64,000 nt of DNA, taken from contig NZ_JACIDR010000007.1 of NCBI RefSeq assembly GCF_014196425.1, forward strand, positions 124,001 through 188,000, in the 5' to 3' direction. The notes beneath the pieces were generated by a model. That model did not search any database. It saw only the letters and a program-made list of their open reading frames with translations, and was not told the origin of the DNA. Position numbers and translations under genes: made by a program. This DNA comes from Hansschlegelia beijingensis. Its GTDB lineage: Bacteria; Pseudomonadota; Alphaproteobacteria; Rhizobiales; Methylopilaceae. Shown here piece by piece: positions 29,295-38,650 of this stretch. Position 1 is the stretch's first letter, and the number at the start of each line of letters is the position of its first letter.

Positions 29295-30119
29295 ATGGCT
29301 TACCGTTCCGCCGCTCTCGCCGCGCTGCTCTCCGTCGCAGCCCTCCCCGCGGTCGCAGCGGATCTGCCCTCCTTCGAGACGCCGGTCGCGGTCGAAGCGG
29401 TGCAGCAGGGCTGGATCGTCACCCTGAAGGGGACCGGGATCTACACCACCAAATTCGAAGGCTCGGGCAAGTACGGCGTCTCGGGGATGGCGAGCCTCAG
29501 CATCCGCCGCCCGGGCCAGCCCTGGAAGTTCGGCGCGCCCGACGACGGCTTCGGCTTCGCGCTGATCAACACGCCCTCCTTCCAGTTCGGACCGGTGGCC
29601 CGCGTCCGCGGCGAGCGCGACTCCAGCGAAGACCACAAGTTCCGCGGCTTCCGCGACGTCGACTACGGGATCGAGCCCGGCGCGTTCGTCGAATTCTATC
29701 CGCTCGAGATGATTAGGATCCGGGGCGAGCTGCGGCATGGCTTCTGGGGCCATCACGGCTTCGTCGGCAATGTGGCGGCCGACTACATCCAGCGCTTCGA
29801 CCGGATGGTGGTCTCGATCGGCCCGCGCACCGAGATCGGCGACAGCCGCTTCATGGACACCTATTACGGGGTCTCGGCGCGCGAGGCCGCGCGGAACGGC
29901 CGCGTGACGCCCTACAAGGCCAAGGGCGGCGTCAAGTCCGTCGGTCTCGCGAGCGCGATCACCTACGACTGGACGAACCACTGGAGCACGACCGCGTTCG
30001 GCCGCTACGACCGGCTGGTGGGCGAGGCCGCCGACAGCCCGGTGGCGAAGAAGCTCGGCACCAAGAACGTGTTCACGGTCGGCCTCGGCGTCGCCTACTC
30101 GTTCGACTTCGGCCGCTGA
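29295..30119 (+). CDS. MipA/OmpV family outer membrane protein
   Basis: This 274-residue protein begins with a signal peptide (YRSAALAALLSVAALPAVAADLP) and continues with alternating amphipathic strands. It closes with VFTVGLGVAYSFDFGR, an outer-membrane beta-barrel C-terminus, though ending in Arg instead of Phe. Segments such as VDYGIEPGAFVEFYPLEMIRI and WSTTAFGRYDRLVGEAADSPV match MipA/OmpV proteins, which scaffold murein synthesis or act as porin-like barrels. AGGA lies six bases before the ATG. It converges with opgD. Confidence 0.87.
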   Translation: MAYRSAALAALLSVAALPAVAADLPSFETPVAVEAVQQGWIVTLKGTGIYTTKFEGSGKYGVSGMASLSIRRPGQPWKFGAPDDGFGFALINTPSFQFGPVARVRGERDSSEDHKFRGFRDVDYGIEPGAFVEFYPLEMIRIRGELRHGFWGHHGFVGNVAADYIQRFDRMVVSIGPRTEIGDSRFMDTYYGVSAREAARNGRVTPYKAKGGVKSVGLASAITYDWTNHWSTTAFGRYDRLVGEAADSPVAKKLGTKNVFTVGLGVAYSFDFGR

Positions 30120-30128
30120 CAGGGCGTT

Positions 30129-30149
30129 CCGGCGCCCTCAGGGCGCCGG
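30129..30149. terminator. Hairpin between the MipA gene and opgD, overlapping the opgD stop
   Basis: CCGGCGCCC and GGGCGCCGG are perfect nine-base arms around a three-base loop TCA, which is the complement of the opgD stop codon. It begins 10 bases after the MipA stop and probably serves as a terminator for it; no T-run follows. Confidence 0.45.
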
Positions 30150-31766
30150 ATGGTACTGGTAGAGCCAGGTCTCGGTGAGCACCTGGCCGCCCGCCTTCAG
30201 ATAGCAGCGCATCTCGACCGGCTCCGGGCCCTCGACCGTCAGGTCGAACTGCGCGCGCCAGTGGCCCTTGATGTCGCTGGGCACCGCCTCGGCGAAGACA
30301 TACGAGAACTTGCCGCGCGACGCCCAGAGCACCGGCTCGACCGTCTCGCCGTAAGGGATGTCGGCCAGCGGGCCGCCAAGAAACTCCACGATGAACTTGC
30401 GGACGCCGGCCGGCCGCGGAAGGCCGGGCTGACCGCCCCGGCCGAGGCGGGTCGCCACGCAGCGGCCGAGCCCCGTCGGGAAAGGCTCGTCGTCCTGCCA
30501 GTGCAGCTTGTAGGCGAGCGCGATCGTGGCGCCCGGAGCCGCGGACTGCTCCGGGATCCAGTAGGCCACGACGTTGTCGTGGATCTCGTCGTCGGTCGGC
30601 AGCTCGACGAGCTGGACCGCGCCCTTGCCCCAGTCGCCGACCGGCTCCACCCAGGTCGAAGGCCGGTCCTCGTATCTGACGCCATCCTCGTAGTGATCGA
30701 AGTCACGGTCGCGCTGCAGCAGCCCGAAGCCTTTCGGATTCTCGTCCGAGAAGGTCGAGGTCATGATGCGCGGCGGGTTGTTGAGCGGGCGCCAGATCCG
30801 TTCGCCCGCGCCGGTCCACATCGCGAGCCCGTCGGAATCGTGGACCTCGGGGCGCCAGTCGATCAGGTTCGGCTTGGCGGTCTCGGAGAACCAGTACATC
30901 GAGGTCAGCGGCGCGAGGCCGAGCCGGGCGACCTCCTTGCGCATCGTCACCTCGGCCTCGATCTCCATCAGCGTGCCGGCCGTGCGATGGATCAGGAAGC
31001 GATAGGCGCCTGACAGCGACGGGCCATCGAGCAGCGCGAACACCGTGACGGGTTCGCCGTTCGTCCTCGCCGGCTCGAACCAGAACGAGATGAAGTCCGG
31101 GAACTCCTCGGCCGCGCCCGGCGCGGGGAACAGCGCGACGCCGCGCGCCGACATGCCGACCTGCCCGGCGGCGCCGATCGCCCGGAAGTAGGAGGCCCCC
31201 AGGAAGGTCGCGAACGGCTCGCGCGCCTTCCAGTCGCCCTTGTCGGTGACCTGGTCCTTGGCCTCGCGCACCCAGAAGCCGGCGAACGCCGACGGCTGCG
31301 GCGGCAGCCCGCGCGCGATGCTGTCCGCCGGCATGTCGAACAGGCTGGGATCGTAGAGGATCTCGCGCGACTGCCCGTCCGCCACCGCATGCATGCGGAC
31401 GGTCTTGGGGAAGAATCTTCCGACATGCATGAAGGTGATCGGATAGGCCCCGGCGCTCTCGGCGTAGAGCGCGTCCTCCGGCTTGAACTTGATCTTGCCG
31501 TGGGCGTCGTAGTCGATCTTCTGGACGATCGCCGGGTCGGGCGCCGCCGGCGGCTGGTAAGGTTTGCCGGCAAGGTTCCTGGCGAAGGCCTTCAGGCCGT
31601 CATAGCTGAACGGCTCCGGCTTCCCGAACTTCAACCGGTCGGTCCCGGCCGCCCTGGCCGGGCCGCCGAACGCCAGCGCGGCCTGCGCCGCCAAGGCGAT
31701 CTGGAGCACCGTCCGGCGGTCGAGCAGATGAGCGGACTGCAAATCGGGAAGACGCGAGCGGGACAT
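30138..31766 (-). CDS. opgD: Periplasmic glucan biosynthesis protein OpgD/MdoD type
   Basis: This 542-residue MdoG-family protein is needed for osmoregulated periplasmic glucan formation. It has a twin-arginine export signal (LLDRRTVLQIALAAQAALAF). The glycan-binding domain is recognisable by GASYFRAIGAAGQVGMSARG, PLTSMYWFSE, HDSDGLAMWTG and GFGLLQRDRDFDHYED, followed by the Ig-like C-terminal domain. Tat export and length fit OpgD rather than the Sec-exported E. coli OpgG. A second family member lies at 36859-38442 in the same orientation. copA lies directly upstream on the same strand. Confidence 0.9.
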   Translation of the reverse strand: MSRSRLPDLQSAHLLDRRTVLQIALAAQAALAFGGPARAAGTDRLKFGKPEPFSYDGLKAFARNLAGKPYQPPAAPDPAIVQKIDYDAHGKIKFKPEDALYAESAGAYPITFMHVGRFFPKTVRMHAVADGQSREILYDPSLFDMPADSIARGLPPQPSAFAGFWVREAKDQVTDKGDWKAREPFATFLGASYFRAIGAAGQVGMSARGVALFPAPGAAEEFPDFISFWFEPARTNGEPVTVFALLDGPSLSGAYRFLIHRTAGTLMEIEAEVTMRKEVARLGLAPLTSMYWFSETAKPNLIDWRPEVHDSDGLAMWTGAGERIWRPLNNPPRIMTSTFSDENPKGFGLLQRDRDFDHYEDGVRYEDRPSTWVEPVGDWGKGAVQLVELPTDDEIHDNVVAYWIPEQSAAPGATIALAYKLHWQDDEPFPTGLGRCVATRLGRGGQPGLPRPAGVRKFIVEFLGGPLADIPYGETVEPVLWASRGKFSYVFAEAVPSDIKGHWRAQFDLTVEGPEPVEMRCYLKAGGQVLTETWLYQYHPAP

Positions 31767-31835
31767 GGTGCGGACCTGGCGCCGGATTGAGCTGCCGGCG
31801 CTTATAACCGAAATAAGGCGAGGAAACGGAGGCGG

Positions 31836-34052
31836 CTATTCAGGCCGCCAGCGGGCGAGCCGGAGCGCGTTCAGCACCACGCTCGCCGAGGACAGCGCCA
31901 TAGCGGCGCCGGCGATCGCAGGCGACAGGAAACCGAACGCCGCGAGCGGCAGGCCGATGACGTTGTAGGCGAAGGCCCAGGCCAGATTCTGCCGGATCGT
32001 GGCGACGGAGCGCCGGGACAGGGCGAGCGCGCCGGACACCAGCTCCGGGTCTGGCCGCAGCAGCGCGACGCCGGCGCTCTCGAGCGCGACGTCCGCGCCG
32101 CCGCCCATCGCGATCCCGAGATCCGCCGCCGCCAGCGCCGGCGCGTCGTTGACGCCGTCGCCCACCATCGCGACCTGCGCGCCTTCCGCCTTGAGCCGCT
32201 GGATCGCCGCCAGCTTGTCCGCCGGGCGGGCCCCGGCCTCGACCCGCTCGATCCCGACCGCGCGGGCGATCGGGGCGGCGGCCTCCGCGCTGTCGCCGGT
32301 CAGCATGATGACCTGTATGCCCTGCCGCGCGAGCCGGCCGACCGCCGCGGCGGCGCTCGGGCGCGGCGCGTCCGCGAACGCCAGCACGCCCCGCGCCCGC
32401 CGTCCTTCGGAGACCGCGACTGCGGTGCGCCCCTCGGCGGCGTGACGCGCCAGCATGGGTTCTATCGGCGCCGTGTGCGCGCCGGCCTCCTCCAGCATCC
32501 GCACGCTGCCGATCGCGACCTTCAGGCCGTCCACCTCGCCGACCACGCCCTCGCCGGGATCGGCCCGGATCGACGCCGCGGCCGGTATCGCGAGCCCCTG
32601 CGCTTCCGCGGCCTCCACGATGGCGTGCGCAAGGGGATGTTCGGAGCCGCGCTCGACCGAGGCGGCCAGCGCCAGCAGTCTGGCCGTGTCGCCGTCCACC
32701 GCCTCCGCGGCGACCAGAGCGGGACGGCCGGCGGTGAGCGTGCCGGTCTTGTCGAACACCACGGCGGTGACGCGCGCCGCCCGCTCGAGCGCCTCGATGT
32801 CGCGAACCAGGATGCCGGCCTTAGCGCCCGCGCCCGTGCCGGCGACGAGCGCGGCCGGGGTCGCGAGCCCGAGCGCGCACGGGCAGGCGATCACCAGCAC
32901 CGCGATGGCGTGGCCGAGCGCTGCGCCGAAACCGGCCCCGGCGATCAGCCAGCCCACGAATGTCACGACCGCGATGGCGACCACGACCGGCACGAACACC
33001 GCCGTGACACGGTCGACCAGCCGCTGCACGGGCGCTTTGGCGAGCTGGGCGCGCGCGACGAGGCGGCCGATCCGGGCGGGCGTCGCGTCCTCGCCGACGG
33101 CGGTCGCGGCGATCGCCAGGAAGCCCGAGCCGTTGAGCGATCCCGCCACGACAAGGTCGCCGACCGCTTTCGGAACAGGCTTGCTCTCGCCGGTGATCAG
33201 GGATTCATCGAGCGCGCTTTCGCCTTCGAGGACCTGGCCGTCGACCGGCATGCGCTCGCCGGGCCTGACGAGCACCACGTCCCCGAGCGCCACGGCCTCC
33301 ACCAAGACCTGCTCCTCGCCGCCGTCGGCCGTCCGCCGACGCGCGACGGCGGGCGTGAGCTCGCTCAGCGCGGTGAGCGCCGCGCTGGCGCCCGACGTCG
33401 CCCGCGCCTGCAGCAGATTGCCCAGCAGGACGAAGCCCAGCACCGCGACCGAAGCCTCGAAATAGAGAGGCCCGTGGCCGCCGGCGAGCAGCTGGCCGGC
33501 GCTCCAGAAGAACGCCGCGCTGGTTCCGAGCGCGACCAGCACGTCCATGTTGGCGGCGCCGCCGCGCAGCGACGCCCAGGCGCCGCGGTAGAAGCGCCAG
33601 CCGACCAGCGCCTGCACCGGAGTCGCGAGCGCGAGCTGCAGCCAGCCCGGGATGATCTGATGCGCCCCGGCGGCCATTCCGATCATCTCGATCAGGAAGG
33701 GCGCGCCCAGAACGGCCGTCATGATCAGCAGCAGGAGCGTGCGGCGTTCGTCCTCGCGGCGCTGAAGCGCGCGATCGGCCTCCGCCTGCCGCCGCGCGGC
33801 GGCGCCTGCGGGCCGCACATGGGCCTCGTACCCGGCGCGCTCCACCGCCGCCACGGCGGCCTCGGGATCGGCCGGGCCGGAAAAACGGACATCGGCGCGT
33901 TCGAGCGGCAGATTGACGACCGCGGAAGCAACGCCCGGCGTCTGCCCGAGCACCTTCTCGATGCGCGTCGCGCAGGCCGCGCAGTGCATCCCTTCGATGT
34001 CAAGCGTGAGCGAAGCGGGCTCGAACGCGGCCGCGGGTTCATGTCGGGTCAT
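31836..34052 (-). CDS. copA: Cu(I)-translocating P1B-type ATPase
   Basis: This 738-residue heavy-metal pump exports Cu(I) across the inner membrane. Features in order are an HMA domain with GMHCAAC, then membrane helices and the actuator loop (GESKPVPK region). The transmembrane metal site is IACPCALGLA. The phosphorylation motif DKTGT is followed by the ATP-binding SEHPLAHAI and the hinge GDGVNDAPALA. The last helices contain AYNVIG and MALSSASVV, the Tyr-Asn and Met-Ser-Ser residues of the Cu(I) subgroup. The start was set at ATG 34052; the open frame extends further but runs antisense to modA. It is divergent from modA. Confidence 0.95.
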   Translation of the reverse strand: MTRHEPAAAFEPASLTLDIEGMHCAACATRIEKVLGQTPGVASAVVNLPLERADVRFSGPADPEAAVAAVERAGYEAHVRPAGAAARRQAEADRALQRREDERRTLLLLIMTAVLGAPFLIEMIGMAAGAHQIIPGWLQLALATPVQALVGWRFYRGAWASLRGGAANMDVLVALGTSAAFFWSAGQLLAGGHGPLYFEASVAVLGFVLLGNLLQARATSGASAALTALSELTPAVARRRTADGGEEQVLVEAVALGDVVLVRPGERMPVDGQVLEGESALDESLITGESKPVPKAVGDLVVAGSLNGSGFLAIAATAVGEDATPARIGRLVARAQLAKAPVQRLVDRVTAVFVPVVVAIAVVTFVGWLIAGAGFGAALGHAIAVLVIACPCALGLATPAALVAGTGAGAKAGILVRDIEALERAARVTAVVFDKTGTLTAGRPALVAAEAVDGDTARLLALAASVERGSEHPLAHAIVEAAEAQGLAIPAAASIRADPGEGVVGEVDGLKVAIGSVRMLEEAGAHTAPIEPMLARHAAEGRTAVAVSEGRRARGVLAFADAPRPSAAAAVGRLARQGIQVIMLTGDSAEAAAPIARAVGIERVEAGARPADKLAAIQRLKAEGAQVAMVGDGVNDAPALAAADLGIAMGGGADVALESAGVALLRPDPELVSGALALSRRSVATIRQNLAWAFAYNVIGLPLAAFGFLSPAIAGAAMALSSASVVLNALRLARWRPE

Positions 34053-34254
34053 CTGGCGCTTAGATGATCCTCCAACGCCTCTACGACAAGCGCGAGAGAC
34101 GGCGGCCTTGTCGCAGGACGGCGTCTGCGGCATCGTCCGCCGTCTTCCGCCGCTGACGGCGGTTTCCGCCACCGCGCGCCGCGCCTCGATGGAGGCTCGC
34201 CGCGGCCGCCATTCGATGAACGCCGGAGCCTTGCTCGCGGCGCGGAGACCGCAG

Positions 34255-35064
34255 ATGACTTTCGCTCGCCATCTTTTCGCGGCCCTCTTGCTGGGCCTGT
34301 CTTTCGCCACGGCGCCGCTGCCGGCGCACGCCCGGGACGACGCCGCCGACAAGCCCGTGGTGGTGTTCGCCGCGGCCTCGCTCAAGAACGCGCTCGACGC
34401 CGTCGCCAGGGAGTGGACCAGATCCAGCGGGGTCGAGGTCAAGGCGAGCTACGCCGCCTCCTCCGCGCTCGCCAGGCAGCTCGAGCAGGACGCTCCGGCG
34501 GACCTGTTCATCTCCGCCGACACGGCCTGGATGAACTATGTGGCGGACAGGAAGCTGATCGCGGCCGACAGCCGCCTCGACCTGCTCGGCAACCGGCTCG
34601 TGCTCGTCGCCGGGCCGGACTGGAAGAAGGGCGACGTCGACCTCGGGCCGGGATTCGACCTCTCGGGCGCGCTCGGCGCCGGACGGCTCGCCATGGGCGA
34701 CGTGAACTCGGTTCCAGCCGGCAGGTACGGCAAGGCCGCGCTGACGAGCCTGGGCCTCTGGGAGTCCGTGGCCTCCAGGGTCGCCGGCGCGGAGAACGTG
34801 CGGGCGGCGCTGGCGCTGGTCGCTCGCGGGGAGGCGCCGCTCGGCGTCGTCTACAAGACGGATGCGGCGGCCGATCCGAGCGTCAGGATCGTCGGGACCT
34901 TCCCGGCGGACAGCCACCCGGCGATCGTCTATCCGGCGGCGCGGCTCACGACCTCCGACAATGGCCAGGCCGCGGCCTTCCTGAAGTATCTCGCCTCGGC
35001 GCCGGCGCGAAAGATCTTCGAGGCGGCGGGCTTCGCCGTGCTCGCCCCCGCCTCAGGGAGTTGA
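34255..35064 (+). CDS. modA: Molybdate ABC transporter substrate-binding protein
   Basis: ModA captures molybdate (and tungstate) in the periplasm. The 269-residue protein has a signal peptide (ARHLFAALLLGLSFATAPLPAHA). The typical binding-lobe segments are VVFAAASLKNALDAVA, SYAASSALARQLEQDAPADLFISAD and AMGDVNSVPAGRYGKAAL, with the conserved Ser residues that contact the oxyanion. GGAG is seven bases before the ATG. It is the first gene of modABC, divergent from copA. I saw no ModE box or molybdenum-cofactor riboswitch in the 202-base gap. Confidence 0.95.
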   Translation: MTFARHLFAALLLGLSFATAPLPAHARDDAADKPVVVFAAASLKNALDAVAREWTRSSGVEVKASYAASSALARQLEQDAPADLFISADTAWMNYVADRKLIAADSRLDLLGNRLVLVAGPDWKKGDVDLGPGFDLSGALGAGRLAMGDVNSVPAGRYGKAALTSLGLWESVASRVAGAENVRAALALVARGEAPLGVVYKTDAAADPSVRIVGTFPADSHPAIVYPAARLTTSDNGQAAAFLKYLASAPARKIFEAAGFAVLAPASGS

Positions 35065-35067
35065 TCG

Positions 35068-35778
35068 CTGGACGCGCTCGCCGCCGCTCTGGGGCTCGCG
35101 CCCGAGGACCTGGTCGCCGTCCGGCTGAGCCTGCTGGTCGCCAGCGTCGCCACGGTGGCGAGCCTGCCGTTCGCGGTGCTGGTGGCGCTCGCCCTCGCCC
35201 GCGGACGGTTCCCGGGCAAGGCGCTGCTGGACGGGCTCGTGCATCTGCCGCTGGTTCTGCCGCCGGTCGTGACGGGCTACCTGCTGCTGATCGGCTTCGG
35301 TCGCCGCGGGCCGATCGGCGAGGCGCTCGAGGCGTGCTGCGGCGTGGTGTTCTCGTTCCGCTGGACGGGCGCCGCGCTGGCGGCCGGCATCATGGGGTTC
35401 CCGCTGATGGTGCGGGCCATCCGGCTGTCGCTCGAGGCCGTCGACCGCAGGCTCGAGGACGCGGCCGCGACCCTCGGGGCGAGCCGGACAGGGGTTCTGT
35501 TCGCCGTCACCCTGCCGCTCGCGCTCCCGGGCGTGCTGGCGGGGGCGGTGCTCGCCTTCGCCAAGGCCCTCGGCGAGTTCGGCGCGACCATCACCTTCGT
35601 GTCGAACATTCCGGGCGAGACCCGCACCCTGCCGGCCGCGATCTACACGCTCACCCAGACCCCGGGCGGAGACGCCGCCGCCGGCAAGCTCGTGCTGATC
35701 GCGATCGCGCTGTCGCTTGCGGCCCTCATCGCCTCGGAGCTGCTGGCGCGGCGCCTGGCTTCGCGGATCGCCGGATGA
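35068..35778 (+). CDS. modB: Molybdate ABC transporter permease, probably from a CTG start
   Basis: ModB is the membrane permease of the molybdate importer. Conserved segments are LPLVLPPVVTGYLLL, the EAA-type cytoplasmic loop AATLGASRTGVLFAVTLPLALPG, and ALGEFGATITF. The first ATG/GTG/TTG in frame is GTG 35155, which would remove the first transmembrane helix. In-frame codons back to the modA stop read DALAAALGLAPEDLVAVRLSL, a normal ModB N-terminus. The only plausible initiator there is CTG at 35068, with AGGGAG seven bases upstream. modB is in the same frame as modA and begins one codon after its TGA stop. If GTG 35155 were used, the protein would have 207 residues. Confidence 0.85.
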   Translation: MDALAAALGLAPEDLVAVRLSLLVASVATVASLPFAVLVALALARGRFPGKALLDGLVHLPLVLPPVVTGYLLLIGFGRRGPIGEALEACCGVVFSFRWTGAALAAGIMGFPLMVRAIRLSLEAVDRRLEDAAATLGASRTGVLFAVTLPLALPGVLAGAVLAFAKALGEFGATITFVSNIPGETRTLPAAIYTLTQTPGGDAAAGKLVLIAIALSLAALIASELLARRLASRIAG

Positions 35779-35791
35779 TCGGGGCGCGCTG

Positions 35792-36862
35792 ATGCTGGAC
35801 GTCGAGATAAGCCGCCGCGCGGGAGCCTTCTCGCTCGACGTCGCATTCGCCGCGCCGGCCGGCGTGACCGCCGTCGTGGGTCGCTCGGGCGCCGGCAAGT
35901 CCACCCTCGTGGCGGCCGTGGCGGGGCTGGCGCGGCCGGACGAGGGCCACATCGACCTCGACGGAACCGTCCTGTTCGACAGCGGAGCCGGCGTGAACCT
36001 GCCGGTCCGCAAGCGGCGGATCGGCGTCGTGTTCCAGGAAAGCCGTCTGTTTCCGCATCTGTCGGTGCGCTCGAACCTGCTGTTCGGCCGCAGGCGGCGA
36101 CGCGACGCCGCGGCCCCGGCCTTCGACCAGGTGGTCGAGACCCTGGGGGTCGGGCATCTGCTGTCGCGCCGGCCGCGCTCGCTCTCGGGCGGCGAGCGGC
36201 AGCGGGTGGCGATCGGGCGGGCGCTGCTCTCCGGCCCGCGCGCCCTGCTGTTCGACGAGCCGCTCGCGGCGCTCGACGCCGAGCGGAAGGCCGAGATCCT
36301 GCCGTTCCTGGAGGCCCTGATCCAGGAGGTTTCGCTGCCGGTGCTCTACGTCACGCACGCGCTCGAGGAGGCGCGTCGGCTCGCCCGCGGGCTCATCGTG
36401 CTGGAGGGCGGCAGGATCGTCGCCGCGGGCGCGATCGAGGAGACCATCGCGGCCGCGGGGCTTGCGAGCGCCGGAGACCGCCTGCTCGACGGCGTGACGG
36501 TCGAGGCCACCATCGCCGAGCGCGACGAACGCTACGGCCTGACGGGGCTTGCGCTCGGCGGCCACCGGGTCTGGGTCCCGGGCCTGATCGGCGCGCCGGG
36601 CGATCCCGCGCGGCTGCGATTCCTCGCGCGCGACGTGGCGATCGCGCTCGATCCGCCGCAGCGCTCCTCGGTGCGCAACGTGCTCTCCGGGGTGGTCCGC
36701 GGCGTGAAGCGCGGCGACGGCCCCTACGCGTCGGTCTCGGTCGACGTCGGCGGCGCCGTGCTGCGCGCCGAGATCACCCGCCGCGCGGCCGCCGAGCTCG
36801 ATCTCGCCCCGGGCCGCGTCGTCTACGCGCTGGTGAAGAGCGTCGCGGTCAGCCGCGCCTAG
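35792..36862 (+). CDS. modC: Molybdate ABC transporter ATP-binding protein
   Basis: ModC energises molybdate import. The 356-residue protein has Walker A GRSGAGKSTLV, the Q-loop GVVFQESRLFPHLSV, the signature LSGGERQRVAIGRALL, Walker B LLFDEPLAALD and the switch His in VLYVTHALEEA. The C-terminal 120 residues contain a TOBE/Mop-like oxyanion-binding domain (SVRNVLSGVVRGVKRGDGPYASVSVDVG). It starts 13 bases after modB. Its stop overlaps that of convergent opgG through CTAG. Confidence 0.95.
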   Translation: MLDVEISRRAGAFSLDVAFAAPAGVTAVVGRSGAGKSTLVAAVAGLARPDEGHIDLDGTVLFDSGAGVNLPVRKRRIGVVFQESRLFPHLSVRSNLLFGRRRRRDAAAPAFDQVVETLGVGHLLSRRPRSLSGGERQRVAIGRALLSGPRALLFDEPLAALDAERKAEILPFLEALIQEVSLPVLYVTHALEEARRLARGLIVLEGGRIVAAGAIEETIAAAGLASAGDRLLDGVTVEATIAERDERYGLTGLALGGHRVWVPGLIGAPGDPARLRFLARDVAIALDPPQRSSVRNVLSGVVRGVKRGDGPYASVSVDVGGAVLRAEITRRAAAELDLAPGRVVYALVKSVAVSRA

Positions 36863-38442
36863 GTCGCGTTCTCGGGCGCGTAGGGGAAGGTCCAGGTTTC
36901 CGTCAGCGCCCGGTCGCCCGCCTTCAGGAAGGCGCGCAGCTCCATCGTCTTGCCGGTGTCGGCCTGCACGTCGACCCCGACCCGGAAGCCGCCGATCTTC
37001 GGGTTGGGCGTCACGAAGGTGCGCAGGATCGAGCCCGAGGAGGTCGACGGCACGACCGAGACGCGGGCCGGATCGGCCAGGAAGAAGCCGAGGTCGCCGC
37101 CCGAGAAGTCGATGATGAAGCGTTGCGTGCCGGGCGGCACCGGCTCGGCCGAGCCGAGCGCGGCGGCGCGGGTCGGATAGGTGTTCACCGCCCGTCCGCC
37201 GGTATGCAGCCGCGCGTCCGACGTCATGGCGCGGATGCGGTAGCCGAAGCTGCGCTCCTTGCCGACCTCGGCGGGCGCGGACGGCACCCAGAAGGCGACG
37301 ATGTTGTCGTTGCTCTCGTCGTCGGTCGGCAGCTCGACGAGCTCGACGCGGCCCTCGCCCCAGCCCTCGTGCGGCTCGATCCAGTAGCTCGGCCGCATCT
37401 GGTAGTTCAGGTCGAGGTCCTGGTAGTGCTCGAACAGCCGGTCGCGCTGCATCAGGCCGAAGCCCTTGGGGTCGCGGTCCCAGAAGGCCGAGATCTGCGG
37501 CGTCTTCGGGTTGCGCAGCGGCCGCCAGACGAACTCGCCGCCGCTGGTCTGCATCAGCAACCCGTCCGAATCGTGCAGTTCCGGGCGGAAATCCGAGAAA
37601 TGCCGGCGCTGGTTCTCGGCGTAGAAGAACATCGAGGTGAGCGGCGCGACGCCGAGCTTGGCGATCGGCCTGCGCGGGATCAGCGTCGCGGTGACGTCGA
37701 CCACGGTCTCGACGTCCGGGTAGACGGTGAAGCGATAGGCGCCGGTCAGCGACGCGCCGTCGAGCAGGGCGTAGATGGTGGCGCTCTCGTCGTCGGGGCC
37801 GGGCATCTGCACCCAGAACTCGCGGAAGTCCGGAAACTCCTCCGGCTCCGGCCCGCCGCAGTTCACCGCGATGCCGCGCGCCGACAGGCCGTAGACCTGG
37901 TTCCGGCCGAGCGCCCTGAAATAGCTCGCGCCGACGAAGGAGATGAGCTCGTCGAACACGCGCGGATCGTTCAGCGGGTAATGCAGCCGGAAGCCCGCGA
38001 AGCCGAGATCGACCGGAAGCGGCCGCTGGAACTTGTTGGCGCCGTAGTCGAACAGCGCGCCCGAATAGGGGGCCGGGGTCGCGATCCCGTCACGCACCAC
38101 GTTCACCACCACCGGGCGCTGATACAGGAAGCCCGGGTGGAACATCTGCATGCGGAACTGCCCGCCGCCGCCCGCGAGCAGCGCGCGGTCGGACCGGAAG
38201 CGGATCTCCCGGTACTGGTCGAAGTTCAGGTTGCGGAGCTCCTGCGGGAGCTCCCTCACCCCGGGGTCGTAGGGCTTGGAGACCAGTTCGCGCGCCCGCC
38301 TGAGCACGTCCTGATAGCCGAAGGCGGCCGGCTCCGGCTGCTGGGCCGCCGCCCGCCCCCCTATCAGGGCGGAGCCGGCCGCGGCGAGGCCGAGGCCAAG
38401 CGCGCGCCGGCGGCTGAGCGGGCGGGTGACGCTGTCGGTCAT
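36859..38442 (-). CDS. opgG: Periplasmic glucan biosynthesis protein OpgG/MdoG type
   Basis: This 527-residue MdoG-family protein has a strong twin-arginine signal (LSRRRALGLGLAAAGSALIG). Family landmarks are GASYFRALGRNQVYGLSARG, PLTSMFFYAENQRRHFSDFRPE, HDSDGLLMQTSGGEFVWRPL, GFGLMQRDRLFEHYQD and the Ig-like C-terminal domain. It acts in the periplasm on beta-glucan backbone formation. It is a paralogue of the gene at 30138-31766, with copA and modABC between them. No glucosyltransferase opgH gene is in the window. The pair may be opgG/opgD or two opgD-like copies. Confidence 0.88.
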   Translation of the reverse strand: MTDSVTRPLSRRRALGLGLAAAGSALIGGRAAAQQPEPAAFGYQDVLRRARELVSKPYDPGVRELPQELRNLNFDQYREIRFRSDRALLAGGGGQFRMQMFHPGFLYQRPVVVNVVRDGIATPAPYSGALFDYGANKFQRPLPVDLGFAGFRLHYPLNDPRVFDELISFVGASYFRALGRNQVYGLSARGIAVNCGGPEPEEFPDFREFWVQMPGPDDESATIYALLDGASLTGAYRFTVYPDVETVVDVTATLIPRRPIAKLGVAPLTSMFFYAENQRRHFSDFRPELHDSDGLLMQTSGGEFVWRPLRNPKTPQISAFWDRDPKGFGLMQRDRLFEHYQDLDLNYQMRPSYWIEPHEGWGEGRVELVELPTDDESNDNIVAFWVPSAPAEVGKERSFGYRIRAMTSDARLHTGGRAVNTYPTRAAALGSAEPVPPGTQRFIIDFSGGDLGFFLADPARVSVVPSTSSGSILRTFVTPNPKIGGFRVGVDVQADTGKTMELRAFLKAGDRALTETWTFPYAPENAT

Positions 38443-38650
38443 GCGGATCAGGACTCGCGGCAGGCCGCGAGGCGGCCTGCGTTTACTCGGAGAAGGTTGC
38501 GCGCCGGCGGCCGGAGGGGAGGTTTCGGCCGTCGGCGGATTCTAAACGGGGAGCGCGGCGGCCGGCAAGCAGCGGTCCGCGTTTCGCATCGCCGTTGCGG
38601 AACGGGCGCAGCCCCAAAAAACCCTGTCACGAACCGAAGATGCCGCTTGC
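38443..38650. other. Upstream part of the opgG-ornithine decarboxylase intergenic region
   Basis: This stretch lies between the opgG start (minus strand) and the structured leader. It must contain the opgG promoter and probably the ornithine decarboxylase promoter. I could not identify clear -35 and -10 boxes for either and saw no protein-like frame on either strand. Confidence 0.5.

Noticed and set aside
34053..34254. A possible ModE box, molybdenum-cofactor riboswitch or CueR site between copA and modA
   Set aside because: I looked for the palindromes and conserved loops of these elements and found none.
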